A stretch of DNA of 64,000 bases. Source: Paratinospora sagittata (lineage: Eukaryota; Streptophyta; Magnoliopsida; Ranunculales; Menispermaceae). A program made the translations under genes and the position numbers. The notes under the pieces were generated by a model. It was not told the DNA's origin, did no database searches, and saw only the letters and a program-made list of their open reading frames with translations. The DNA lies in assembly GCA_035771175.1 (NCBI GenBank), contig CM069607.1, forward strand, positions 8,358,501-8,422,500, written 5' to 3'. Of this stretch, positions 36,862-48,920 are shown in pieces (the stretch's first letter is position 1; every line of letters starts with the position of its first letter).

Positions 36862-37381
36862 TTAATCCTTTATTTTATTTTATTTTATTTTTGTCTCATT
36901 GAGTTTCTCTAGATCATCAGTATTATATAATTAGATCATAACAAACATGAATGCAATATAAATTAATTATATATATTTGGTGCCCATTTTATTAATTAAT
37001 TTTTCTTGCTGAAAATCTTAATACATATATGCATGTGTAGCAGCTAGCACTATATAGTACTAATTAGGCACCGACATCTTCAAAATTTGTGGAAATATAT
37101 ATAATTAGTATATATTTTAGGACAAAGAAATTAAATATATATATCTAATGTAATTTTCTTGACAATATTGGTGGTGGGCATTTGGGGCCTACCACATGAC
37201 TACGTTTAAAGCGCTGCAGGGATGGATGCATGCAACAATGTTTCCAAAACTACAAGGAGAGCTTTATTGTCTTTACGTTCAGAGCCCAGATGGATTTTTG
37301 TACCTTTTTCTGCTATAGCGCCTAAAGTCAAAAACAAGGGCCAACGTGACGTGGGGCTCCACATGTCTTATATGTGCATTC
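36862..37381. other. 3' flank of the GTL2-like gene up to the EVE-C target site
   Basis: It begins with a (TTTTA)n-like T-rich run that may serve polyadenylation, then AT-rich DNA with short TA runs. The host target sequence for the EVE-C insertion starts with TATGTGCATTCAT at 37371. Confidence 0.5.
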
Positions 37382-37506
37382 ATATATATATATATATATA
37401 TATCATAATGTTTTGATACATATTTTTAATATTAAAAGTAAAAATAGTTACATTGTCTTAAATCATGTGACAACATTTTATATCATGAGTTAATTGCGTA
37501 ATATGA
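37382..37506 (+). repeat. Flanking duplication of EVE-C, left copy (125 bp)
   Basis: (AT)11 followed by 103 bases that recur on the other side of EVE-C at 44662-44788 in direct orientation, with one substitution (TTACATTG versus TTAGATTG) and no indel outside the AT tract. It is followed at 37508-37520 by TATGTGCATTCAT, a second copy of 37371-37383, before viral sequence begins. Confidence 0.9.
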
Positions 37507-37687
37507 TTATGTGCATTCATTCTTTGAGACTAGGCTTTTAAACACACTAGGAAGAGCCTTCTAGACTTGAAACACTAGGACTAGGATCATCTTACAATAC
37601 AAACTTCAAACTCTGATAAACAATACATTATTGAAGTACACTAAGTACAAACGTTTTTTCGCTCTTGGTTTCAACACAAATGAAACA

Positions 37688-37700
37688 CTTATTTATAATA
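37688..37700 (-). promoter_or_regulatory. EVE-C TATA box
   Basis: The minus strand reads TATTATAAATAAG. Upstream in viral sense (37740-37835) are two GCTGG-A-GATAAGCAC modules in tandem and the conserved CACAAAGCAAAGATGCTT element. Transcription from here would run left, towards the 3' end of the GTL2-like gene 0.8 kb away. Confidence 0.6.
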
Positions 37701-37883
37701 CATGGACGGACTTCAAACATCTTCACATCTGAGAGGCGTGGCAGACAACGCGTACACGCTAGGCTGGATGGATAAGCACAACGAGCTGGCAGATAAGCAC
37801 ACCGAAAGGAGACGTGACACAAAGCAAAGATGCTTCCTTTTTACACTGTACATGAACAGGAGCTTGTCGAAAGTAGATGCGCA

Positions 37884-38279
37884 CTAGTCTGGCTGATGTG
37901 ACTTGTCATGAGCATCTTGCAAGAAGTGGGAGACAGTTGTGGGGTCAGACACGTTGGTGGATGAGCTTGCTGAGTTAGAGGATAAGGAAGAATCTGACAT
38001 CAAAGATGGCTGGAATGGTGACACAAACGGATGAGTGGTTGACGTGGAGCTTTGTGCTGGTGCGGTTAGCATGACATCATCGAGGAGTGGCTGTAGGTGT
38101 CGTCGGAACATTTTGCGGGCACGACAGAGACGATGGAGAGTATACAGTCGTGTCTGTGGAGAGGAGAAGGATAAGTCAATATCATTCATTCGCTGCAAAA
38201 GACGGCGAGCATCATGGAAACGTCGGAGAAGGAGAAGAGAAAGTTTCTTCATGTTAGCTTCGTGATTAGCATCATTCAT
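37884..38279 (-). CDS. EVE-C ORF2, uncharacterised viral protein (131 aa)
   Basis: The frame is open from ATG at 38279-38277, seven bases after the ORF1 stop (38289-38287). The same frame is open upstream to 38303 but has no ATG there. The core MKKLSLLLLRRFHDARRLL and SFSSPQTRLYTLHRL matches ORF2 of EVE-A and, more weakly, EVE-B. The C-terminal half is Ser-rich. There is no catalytic motif, signal peptide or membrane segment. Whether it is expressed cannot be told. Confidence 0.62.
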   Translation of the reverse strand: MNDANHEANMKKLSLLLLRRFHDARRLLQRMNDIDLSFSSPQTRLYTLHRLCRARKMFRRHLQPLLDDVMLTAPAQSSTSTTHPFVSPFQPSLMSDSSLSSNSASSSTNVSDPTTVSHFLQDAHDKSHQPD

Positions 38280-38286
38280 GAGAGAC

Positions 38287-41200
38287 TTATGGAGAAGTAT
38301 CACACTGGGTTTCCATATCTAAGTCAAAAGGACCATATTCAAATTGTTGCCAATAATCTTGGTGGCACTGAAAATCGTCAGGTGGAGGAGAACGAACTCC
38401 CAAGTCAATTTGAGCTTGATCGTCTATATCTTGAGCTTGTTGACATTCAAGAATTTCAGCATCAGAAAGAGGAGGATCGTTGAGACGTCTTCTGGTTCTT
38501 TGAGCTGGAGAAGGGGAAAGAACTGGAGGATCTCGAAACTTAGCAGGAGGAGATTCTGGACTCCAAGGTGCAAGGTTCTGAATCAATGCATCAAAACTGT
38601 CTGGAGGAATGAATTCATGAGGACCTTTGATAGAAGGAGCAATGGATGGAGAACCATTGATATCATTGAGGAAGTCACGAATTCCAGTGAGCACCTGAGA
38701 GGTTAGGTTGCAGGAGTACGTCTGAAATTGTTGGAGATAGTGTTCTGCAACAAGTCCTTGTGGAGAATCAGAGAAAGGCTGATAGCAAATATATACTGCA
38801 TGCAATCTTGGAGGAGTCTGCTGACATATATCATTGACGTGAGTTTGCCATGTTCGTCGTGAAGCAAATAGATCAAAACAACAGTCAAGCAGAGAAGTCT
38901 GATGTGATTGAAAATACTGCTGTATCTGCAAAGGAATGAAGGTTATGGCAATCTTATATAGACATGAAATACACCATATATACCAAAACAGGGTGTCTGA
39001 AATATGAGGACGAAGATGGAATAGGAACAGATAAGGCTTGGTTTGGTTAAAAGGATTGCCTTGATGGATTTGATCTGGGTGGTCCATAAAATATTTATGG
39101 GCATAGTAGAAGAGATTTTGACGAGCAAAATCGTGGACTTCATATGCTGTCTTAGGCTCAGGTAATTCAGGAGGGAAAATAGCACCAATAAGTGGATAGG
39201 ATCCAATAGAGTTAATAACTGGTATGGGCTTGGGTCTGGTAACAGTTTTGGGCTGTAATAGTAAGGGTAGCTGAAAACCATTATGAAATATTGTCATTTG
39301 GGCTTTGGTCTTTTGGATAGGTCGGGAAAGGAAATCTGCTAAAATATTCTTTTTTCCTGGAATATGTTTAACTGTAAATGTGAATTGAGTAAACCATTCC
39401 TGGAGGCGAAGAAGTTGAGCAGAGGGGACCATCTTGTTTTTGAAATCCAATATGCGAGGAAAAGATGAGTTATCCATTTGAATTTCAAAATGAGCGGGAC
39501 GAAGGAAAAAGGCGAACTTCTGAATGCCATACTTGACTGCAAGTATTTCTTTGATCGTGATATGATAATGAAGTTCAGAGTCAGAAAATTTTCCACTGTG
39601 ATAACCACATATATGGTCTTGATTAGCCTTATGTTCAAGAAGAACAGCACCCCAATATAAATCAGAAGCATCTGTCTGAAGAAGGAGGGAACCAGTGCTA
39701 GGAATAACCAAAGGTGGTGGATTCTGACATATCTTCTTTAAATATGCAACAGCATCTGTATGAATAGAACTCCATGGAGGCGGGTTCTTCTTTAACAGAG
39801 AGGAGAGAACAGATGTATGTTGACTAACATGTGGGAGAAAAGTTCTGAGATAGTTGATTACACCAAGAAATTGTTGGAGTTGCTTGATCGAAAGATTAGC
39901 ATCAGGGAATTGTAATAATTCTACTGCAATATGTGAACCAGGCTGATATACGCCATTGTAGAATTTCATTCCAAGAAAATCGATTTCATTGGTGTTCACA
40001 ATACTCTTTTTCTCAGAGAGCATGATACCATGCTGGAACGTAATATCCAAAAACTGAGAAACAAGCTGGTGATGAGCAGCTTCAGTTTGGGAGAAAAGTA
40101 AAATATCATCAATATAGATAAGAGCCGTATGCAACAAAGGTGCATAAATACGTGTCATGGCTTTCTGGAATAGAGAAGGTGCAACCTTGAGACCAAAAGG
40201 CATGACTGTCCATTGATAGTGAGCATTGGGGATACAGAAAGCTGTTTTAGGGCGATCAGCAGGATGAATACCCAATTGCCAAAATCCTGCTTTCAGGTCA
40301 AACTTACTGTAAATTGTAGATCCTGAAAGTAAAGTAAGCTGGGAAGAGATCTTGGGAAGAGGAAACTTGTCGTCTTTGAGAAACAAATTTAACGGTTTGT
40401 AGTTAATCACAAGACGTTTCTTTCCACGTTTGATCTCAGCTCTCTTATTGACATAAAAGGCTTGGCAAGCCCAATCGGACGTTGTAGGCTCGATTAATCC
40501 TTGAGATAGCAAATCATCACATTCTCGCCGAGCAAGGGCAAGTTCATCAGGAGGCATTCCAGGGTGGATAGCCTTGGTAGGATTAATGTCTTCTGTTAGT
40601 TTGAAAGGTAGATGGACATAATAATTAGAATTCTTCCATAAGGGATTTGGATGAGCAAATGTCTAATGCGATTCACTGAAACAAGACTTGAGTTTATCTT
40701 GCAGAGAAGGAGCATTTTGAATAGTATACAACTTAGGGATAGTTGTATACGGAAGAATCTGATTTTGATAAGATATACCATGGGGTAATATCTTCAACTT
40801 GGATCTTGAATAAATGTCCATACCAAATAGAATGTCTTTACCCGGAAGATCACATCCTATGATATGCGTCCATATAATGAGATTAGGAAAGAACTTCAAA
40901 CCAATTTTTCTTGAAGTAATCAGATGTGTCTGAAATATCTCATTATTGGCGGCCTTGAAAGATTCTGTATGAGACTTCCAAAATGTAGAAGGTAGAATAC
41001 GGGGATTCATCATACTCTTGAAAGCACCAGTATCGAAATAGGCAATCACTTTGATTGGATTGTCAAATTTCGTAGGAAGAACTGAAATTTCTGCATAAGG
41101 CATGACATGTGAAATAGCCATAGATGGGGCAGAAATCATACCCATATAAGGATCTGAATCATCATCAGAAGAAGGATGAGAAGCTTCAGAAGAATAATCT

Positions 41201-44200
41201 TGATAAGCAAATAGGGTAGATTCATCAGGTGACTCTTGTTCAGAGAAAACAGATTCAATGTCTTGATCATCTTGTAGAGAGTAAGAATGGTGAATCTGTT
41301 GAATAAGATGTTGACCCTTTTTCTTATCTGGGCATTGCTTTGCATAATGACCTGGCTTCTTACAGATGTAACATCGGGCAGCTTTAGGAGCAGTAGTTCT
41401 TCGTTTGAAATAACGAAGACGACGTCTTTTCTTCCAACGCTTAGACTTAGAAAACTTGGGAGAAAACTTCGAGGAATCTTTCTTGTTGAACTTCCAAAGT
41501 TTCTTTTTGGATTTCTTGGTTGAACAATCACAGTTAGTTTTGCAACCAATCGTAAGATACTTCTGATCACAAATATTGGAAGACTGGAAAGAAGTTTTCT
41601 GGGAATCCTTAATAAATGTCCGTAACTCACAAATTTTCTTAATGGCTTCAAGATGAAACTGGAAAATTTCTGCAAGGGACAACTGATCCAAAGGACGTCC
41701 TGAAGCAGTGAGAAGACGATTTAATTCAGGATGGATTTCTGTTGGAAGGGAAGCAATAAAAGTATGCTTCAAATCAGTTTTATCATAACCGCCGAGAAGA
41801 TGATATCTTTGAATCATTCGGAGGTAATGCTTGTAGAGATCTTTTCTCTTGAGAGAACAACATTTCATAGTGAAATATTCTTGCTTATATTGTTTCTCGA
41901 GAGTTGTAACATCACCAACAAATTCTCGAAGGAGAACATGATAGAGGTCAACGATGGAAATCTGAGTGAGTTGAAGAACTCTGTATTCACCAAGAGATGT
42001 TAACCAATCACGCACAAAGCCAGTGCATCTTGAGAGAAAATCAGATATGACGGCATTAGGAGTACGACCAGAGACTTGTTGATTAGACATCCATGCACCC
42101 CAAGAAAGAATCTTGGTACGCCATTGATCATAAGGGATGTCATCAAGAGTAAACCAGGGACCATTACCAGTACGATTAAATGGTTGCTGTGGTTGATTTT
42201 CTTGATCAGGGTTCTGAGTAGGAGCATTTTCAGCTGAAGTCATATCAATTTTTTCATCAAATTGTTGAGGTTGGGATGTAGAAGGATCATCTGCCATATG
42301 GATTTGGGCAAGAGCAGATACATCCATAGTTTGAGAATCATTAGAATCATCTGAGAATTCATGAATATCGAGAGAAGGGACAGTATCATCAGATAATTCA
42401 GATGCCTGTTCAGACTGCTGTATATCATCATCATCAGAAGAATCCAAATTAATGGAAGCAAAATGATCTGCTGTATGATCTGCATCGATAGTAGAGAGGT
42501 GGTAAAGATCATCATAGGGATAAATAGGATGGCTGGGAGGTGGTTGATTAGGTGGAACAGGTGGAGGTGTTGTAATAGGTGGAAGTGGAACAACACGAGG
42601 AGGTTCTGAAAAAGGGGAAGGAAACATAGGAACTTTTCCTTTATCACCAAACATTGGGCGAGGAACACGAGGAGGTGGAGGTTTTGGAGCTGACTGTTGT
42701 GGTGTAGCATAGACAGGTGGAGTTGGAAATGATATAGGAGGTGGAACACCAGTAGGTGCAACTAAAGGTGAGGGTTCACAAGCCTTGGCTAACATGAGTG
42801 TTTGGATAAAAGTAGTATGGGGGTCATTTTTAGGTAAGGTAGGTAACATGAGAGGTGTCAGACTTTGGGTTGGAAAAGAAGACCGAAAGATAGACGTAGG
42901 ATAGGTTTCAGGGAAAGTTGGAGGTTTCTGGAATTTCTGTAGATCAGCAGAAACATAAGCCAATTGATCCTTAAGTTGACGTATTTCACGTTCAGCGGCA
43001 TCAAAAGGTGGTCCAGATATATTATGCTGCAAGTAATATCTGAGAAGAGCATCCAGATTTTGAATTTTGGCCTGGATGTCAGTATAATACTTCTGACTAA
43101 TAGCAGCTTGGATATCAGTATTCTGGACAAGACTTGTAGTTGTTGTAGACAGAGAATGGAGTTGTTTATCAATCTTCTGAAGGTAATTGTTCTGAACAAT
43201 AGCATTCTTGGTTTGCCAGTTCAAGACTTCCTCAGCAGGAGTTAATGGTTTTGGAGATCCATCAGCACGTATTTCAGTAAGTTTAGTAAAGGGCTTTGCT
43301 GTCGTTTGATACGTAGGATCTGTAACTCGAGTAAGAGGTGGAAAATCTTGATCATATGATCCAACTGGGAAACAAGGAGGAACCATAGATGCTGCAGATG
43401 GAGCAGGAGGTTCATAATGAGAGTGTCGTGAAGTAGAACGACAAGAGAGTGAAGACTGCTTCTTTTTCTTCTTGCGATTCGTGATATAATCATCATCATA
43501 TTGACAAGAAGAATCAAGCCAATCATATGCATACTCCATATCTTCAGCACAAGAGCAACCAGGAGCACACATTTCAGGAGCACAATCCCATATAAAATGA
43601 CCATCAACATGTGAATGGTAGACATGATGACCATCTGAGTGAAAAGAATGAAGAGGGGGATCTTCCACGGGTTGATGGTGAGAAACAGGCTGGATCATCA
43701 TTGAGTGATGAACTGGAAGAGTTTCCTTTGTGGACGGTGGAGGGTCAAAAGTGATTTTGACTGCACCATCAGCTTGCTTCTTCAATAGAGGGCACAAAGT
43801 ACTTGTGACTGGTTCAGAGCGTTTGAGGAAATGCTCATAGTTAGTAAACCAAGTCAAAGGTAACATTTGGCGAAGATCTCTCTGAGGGATTTGCTTTGGA
43901 ATTTGCACGATTGTAGGGACATCATTATCATGAACAAAGGTCATGATAGTTCCAGAAGGTTTCTGAGTTCTGAGGTGGATAGCATGATCTTGAAGGCGAA
44001 AAGCCATCTGATGGTGAAGAGTAGCCATGATACTATCCATACGGTGTTGGACACCAGAAAATTGCACCTGAACTTTAAACCTTGTAGGCAGAGTGGGATC
44101 TTTCAGGCAGACATTAAAGTCTGGGGTGATGGTAAAGACCATCGATCCATGACTCAAGGTAGTTATGACTGTACCTATACAGACATGCTCATAATCAAGA

Positions 44201-44703
44201 AGATTAGTATCTAAAAGGGCGATACGAGCATACATCGGTAGGTCACCACGACCATGATAAGAAAGGACTAACCGAATAGCACCCATATGCAGATGAGTGT
44301 AACCATGAGACAACCAATGACGAATGAACGAAGGTTCAAACTCTAGGGTTACATATTGTTCTTGCAGAGTGGACTCAAGAGAACAATGTGTAAGAGCAGT
44401 ACTCTGTATATATTCCTTAATAGGAGGACTCTTACGACTAATTAATTTTTTAACAGACGTAGAAAACGACTGATTTTTCTTAGTAAATAACCAATAAGGA
44501 TTTAATAACGGAGGAATAGTAGCACTGACTTTACTATCTTCACGGATATGAGTGACTTCGACTAAATTATCTATTTTGGACGCTTGCTTAATACATGACT
44601 CAGGGAGACTTGAAAAATTAAAAGACGAAGATTTTAAAATCGGAGAAGGGTCGGACGTAGAATATATATATATATATATATATATCATAATGTTTTGATA
44701 CAT
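38287..44703 (-). pseudogene. EVE-C ORF1 polyprotein with one internal stop
   Basis: One frame of about 2,138 codons is broken only by TAG at codon 1347 (near 40663), between protease and RT. Domains by codon: host-derived start (1-14, from the TA tract), movement protein of the 30K family (about 85-290, GAIRLVLSYHGRGDLPMYAR), Cys-rich patch (MCAPGCSC), coiled coil (about 500-580), Pro-rich spacer, acidic stretch, coat core, Lys/Arg-rich stretch, CCHC knuckle (about 1111-1124), aspartic protease (FDTGAF, about 1223), RT with YIDD at 40118-40107, RNase H, and a 340-residue C-terminal domain. EVE-A2 has AAG where this copy has TAG. With the stop, movement-coat-protease and RT-RNase H lie in separate ORFs. 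Confidence 0.87.
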
Positions 44704-44788
44704 ATTTTTAATATTAAAAGTAAAAATAGTTAGATTGTCTTAAATCATGTGACAACATTTTATATCATGAGTTAATTGCGTAATATGA
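44662..44788 (+). repeat. Flanking duplication of EVE-C, right copy (127 bp)
   Basis: (AT)12 plus the same 103 bases as 37404-37506, with one substitution. The start codon used by the EVE-C ORF1 frame lies inside this duplicated host sequence (44703-44701 on the minus strand). Confidence 0.9.
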
Positions 44789-47600
44789 GGTGTTATATAT
44801 ATATAAGAGGACCACTGGTTTATATTTAATTAATTAGTAGCTCATTCAACATAATTAACATGTGATCAATAATAATTAGTACTTTTCAAAAAAAAGTAAT
44901 AATAATTAGTATAACCATACTCTAGTAAATTTACATAAGGGTAAAGCTATCTTGATAGAATAGATAGGGGCATTTTCGTTTTTTTGTGTGAAGAAATAAG
45001 GGTAGTTGTGTTATTTACTATTGTAAACGGTTTTTTATCCTTAGTCAAACATTTAAATTTGAAATTCAAATTTGTTTCTCGTCCATCTTTTAATGAGGTT
45101 TTAAGTTATCAAGAATATTAAAATCACATTTAATTATAAGCATTGTCATTTAATTATTTTTTAACCTATCAATAATATTGTTATTATTGTAAGCAGGAAA
45201 TCTGCGACAGTTTTTATGAAAAAAAATAAAGAATTTAACAAAAATAACAAAGATCAACAAATAATGTTCTGTCTTGTGAAGAAGTGTGCTTTTTCTACGG
45301 GGAAGCACGATTTTTTGCACTGACAAAGATCATGTTATGACAGTGTCTCAAGAGCACATTTCTGAAAACAAATTCATTACTATAGTTTTATTTGATTTTT
45401 GTTGAGTAGCCATGAAGATAAAAAATAAGAACAAACAAAGGAAATTTTTTGCCCAAATTTGAGATGAGTTCGGGGTAAATAGCTCTATATTGTGATATGT
45501 CATTTAAAGAAGGTTAATAAAGTCTTTTCATTTTGTTAATCATCATTAATGTAATTGGAGAGCCGCTAATTACACCAACCATTATTTCTCGTCACACCAT
45601 TCTCTTCTTATGCCCCATACTTATTTATGTTATTTTCTCTTTTACGCCTTTTGTTTTTCGCTATTACCTATTATGCAAAAGTCCATGTAACTCTTTCAAA
45701 TCGTTCATCTACTTCATTTTTTTATTCTTTTATTTAAAAAACATCTCTCAAAACACATTTTCTAATTAAAAGATTTTGTTCTTTTCATTTTAAAGTATTT
45801 ATTCACTTTTCATTGTTAATATTTATACTATTTTGAAAATTTAAAAGAAAAGGTGAAGATAAAAAAATAGTCCATTCATTATTATTTTTCTTTTAATTTT
45901 AAATTAAATTCTTATTTTTAAAAGTTAAATAAATAATAAAAAAGTGAATATAAATAGTAAAAATATTCTCAATCCAAGAATTTTTTTTATTCTTTTCATT
46001 TTAAGAATTTTATTCTCTTTTAGTAAAAAAAAAAACTTGCTTATTTTAATTTAAAAATATTTATCCTAATAAATTAAAATATAGAGGAAAAACTATCAAA
46101 TTCATTTTTTTATTCTTTTAATTTTAAAATATTTATTCTCTTTTATTTTAAATAAATAAAGTAAAGAGTAAGAACATAAAGTAATTGATAAAAAAATTGT
46201 TGGTTTGAGTTTTTATTCTTTTGTTTTTAGATATTTATTCTATGTTACTTAACAATAGTAGAATAAAAATAAAAACTATAATATAGAGTAAAATAAATTG
46301 TCTAATTAATTTTTTTTATTTTATTAATTTTATATATATTCTGTTATATTTTAAGAAAATGAATAAAGGACAAAATATATGTTTATTTGATTTTTTTAGT
46401 TAATTTAATTTAAAAATGTCTCCCTAGTTTAATAACATAACTTTTTTTAATTATCTTCAAATTTGTTAACTTTTACAATTTTAAATTAGCTAATAATTTC
46501 TTAAAATATTATGTAAAAAAAAGATGAATCTTAAGTAGGTGTGATTTGAGAATAAAAAGCTTTTGGATGTAAACTTAATTATTTAAAAAGTATGTTTTAT
46601 GAAGTAATTTTATACAAGAGTCTTAGAGTAATAATAAAAATGTTGGTGCATTGAGAGAATTATAGAGGTGCAATACCATGTAATTAATGACCCATTATCA
46701 AAATGAGACCTTTTCGTTTCTAGCAATAAGTATCCTTAAGAATAGTGGAGGCCATTTTTAAATTTCCATTACATTCAATTGTTTTTTTTCTTTAATAATC
46801 TCAGGTTTTTAGTACTTACAATATTTTTTATTCAGTTCTCTTTGCAATCTGACAATTTTTATTTCTTATATATTTGGATTGAGACATTTTTTATGAAACT
46901 ATGTATGTTAATTAATTTAATATAGATACTCTGATTATATTAATATGCAACCAATATGTAGAGACATTGCAATTACCATTTCAAATTCCGAACGAATAAT
47001 TTATGCATATAGAGAAACAAAATTAATACATTCTTTCATGAAAAAAACAAAAAATTATATTTCAAAGTATATATTTTAAAATAATTTTAATATGCAATCA
47101 AGTTATGAAGACATTCTATTTAGATTTTTTTTATTGATTAATGATCTTTGATTTCCCTTTTTTGATGTCTTTTTTGTTTATCTCATTACTGTGTCATCAC
47201 ATTTCTAATTACTCAGTACTCGTAACTTAAGTATTGTCTGAATGCTCTGATTTTATTAGCTCTACAATTTTTTTTGTTATATAAATTAGGATATATAATT
47301 AAGTTAAATTTAATTTTTTTTTATTAATGACATACTTTCTATTTAAATACATTTTTATTTTGATTTATTAAATTATTTATATCATAATTTTTCATGAATT
47401 TATGTTTTAATAATTTGTCCTTTAAACAAATACTTTTAATAAATTTGAAATAATCGTCCTGTGAAAAGGTTTTATTTTTTAATGACAAGCACTTGCATAA
47501 TACAATAATGAAATAATTCTTAATTTAAGTACACATTAAGAAATCATAATGTATAAATGAAACTAAAAAAAACTAAGGTAAGAATAATTTTAATTTAATC
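44789..47600. other. Very AT-rich intergenic DNA
   Basis: No gene is visible. 45255-45372 is a decayed copy of the palindromic repeat described at 48286. From 45500 to 47600 the sequence is dominated by short A/T words (ATTTTATTCTTTT-like) without clear period. The open frame at 45533-45769 looks like chance. Confidence 0.5.
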
Positions 47601-48170
47601 AAATATGAAGAGCTTGAAGTACCATTTTGATAAAGATGGACAAGAATGGGTGCTAAATCAGGTAAATGGAGCAGCACCTCCTTCTCCTCCTCCTCCTCCT
47701 TAAGAACCACCATTTGGAGAAGAAGGCGACTTCGATGATGATCCTAATTTCTAATATCCACAAGCAGATGACTTATATCACTCTCCTACACATGATCACA
47801 TTGATGTTCCTAATAATGAGCATAATTTACCTCGAAACTCTGTTGGGAATGTTCCATCGTCTCCTATTAATGCTCTAACACCTGCTGTATCTTCTTCTGG
47901 AACCTCTTCCCTAAATGAGTTCATTCAAAAGATCATTCAGTAGTTGAATCAAAACATTGAATCCAACATTGAATCCAACTTTTGCTTGATTCATAAAAGT
48001 TGGATGATCAGAATACTCGACTAGACAAGTTGGAGAAAGATTCCAAAGTTCAAGAAGCAAAGTTGATCAAGCTTCTGTTGTTGATCCTTCTGATCGTTCG
48101 GTTCCTGATGCTAATGCAAGTGTTGATACTGAATCTGCTAATCAGTAATACAAAAGTTAAGGGGAGTTAG
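47600..48170 (+). pseudogene. Pro-rich coding fragment, probably retrotransposon-derived
   Basis: Reading near 47655-47990 gives GAAPPSPPPPP, EPPFGEEGDFDDD, YPQADDLYHSPTHDH and SSSGTSSLNEFIQKIIQ, with stops in between. The composition and the final helical part resemble the spacer/gag regions of plant retroelements. I cannot name the family. It sits between copies of the palindromic repeat (45255 and 48286). Confidence 0.35.
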
Positions 48171-48285
48171 AAATTTTTTGTTAAATATTATGTGAATGGC
48201 TAAGTAAAAGATCTTTTGTACATGGTATCATAATCTTGTCAATTTTCTTGTATATGTCTTATTGTTTGAAAATCATAAAAAAGGG

Positions 48286-48500
48286 ACAGATAATGCTCTG
48301 TCACGTGAGAAGTGCGCTTCTTGTTTGAGGAAACGCGCTTCTTTACTCACATACAGAACATGCTACGACAATTTATCTCAAAAGCGTGTTTCTAAGAACA
48401 AGAAGCGCGCTTCTGTGATCAGACAGAGAACAACGACAGTCTGTGCAAATGGCAAAGAAACGTGCTTCTAAGTGTAAAAAGCGTGCTATTATTGCCATTC
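48286..48500 (+). repeat. Dispersed repeat with AGAAGCGCGCTTCT palindrome, copy 2
   Basis: Shared phrases with 48921-49095 include GATAATGCTCTGTCACGTGAGAAG, ..ACGACA.T.T.TCTCA..AGC, and GTCTGTGCAAATGGCAAAGAA. The perfect 14-bp palindrome is at 48401-48414. A decayed first copy is at 45255-45372. It is open in one frame (48262-48471) but I judge that incidental. Confidence 0.7.
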
Positions 48501-48920
48501 AAGCCATGTTTACTAAACATCATACTCGGCAGAGGTCCTTCATCCACGTTAAAACTAGTAGATGTTTCCAAGCCGTCATTAAGAGATTCCAACATTTACA
48601 GAATTAGATTATTCTTCTCCTTCAAAATCTTCACGAAACAAACTATCATCTTCACTAAATCTCTTTCATTGTCATGGCTCAGTGCTCCTTACAATTCTTT
48701 TCATTCTCGTTCTCCATTTTCTCACTAAGAAACTCGTGGTACAGTAAACCTTTATAAAATAATACTATTGGGACGAAGAATTTTTTTTTATAAAGGTTAT
48801 TTATTTATCGATGAACGAATAATTTATTAATTTATCAATAAATGAATATTAATTAATTTAAGAAGAGTTTTTATGTTTTAATTATTTGTACATGCATTTT
48901 TTTTATCAAGATTCATGTAT

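Larger units (their letters stand above)
37521..44660 (-). mobile_element. EVE-C: nearly complete endogenous caulimovirid (florendovirus-like)
   Basis: In minus-strand sense it contains ORF1 (movement protein to C-terminal domain), ORF2 and the intergenic promoter region, stopping just before the position of the tRNA primer site seen in EVE-A1. It is flanked by a directly repeated 125-127 bp of host DNA. It has the least damage of the four pieces: one in-frame stop in ORF1, no frameshift. About 7.1 kb is close to a whole caulimovirid genome minus its leader. The genus assignment rests on domain order and ORF2 and is an inference. Confidence 0.88.
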
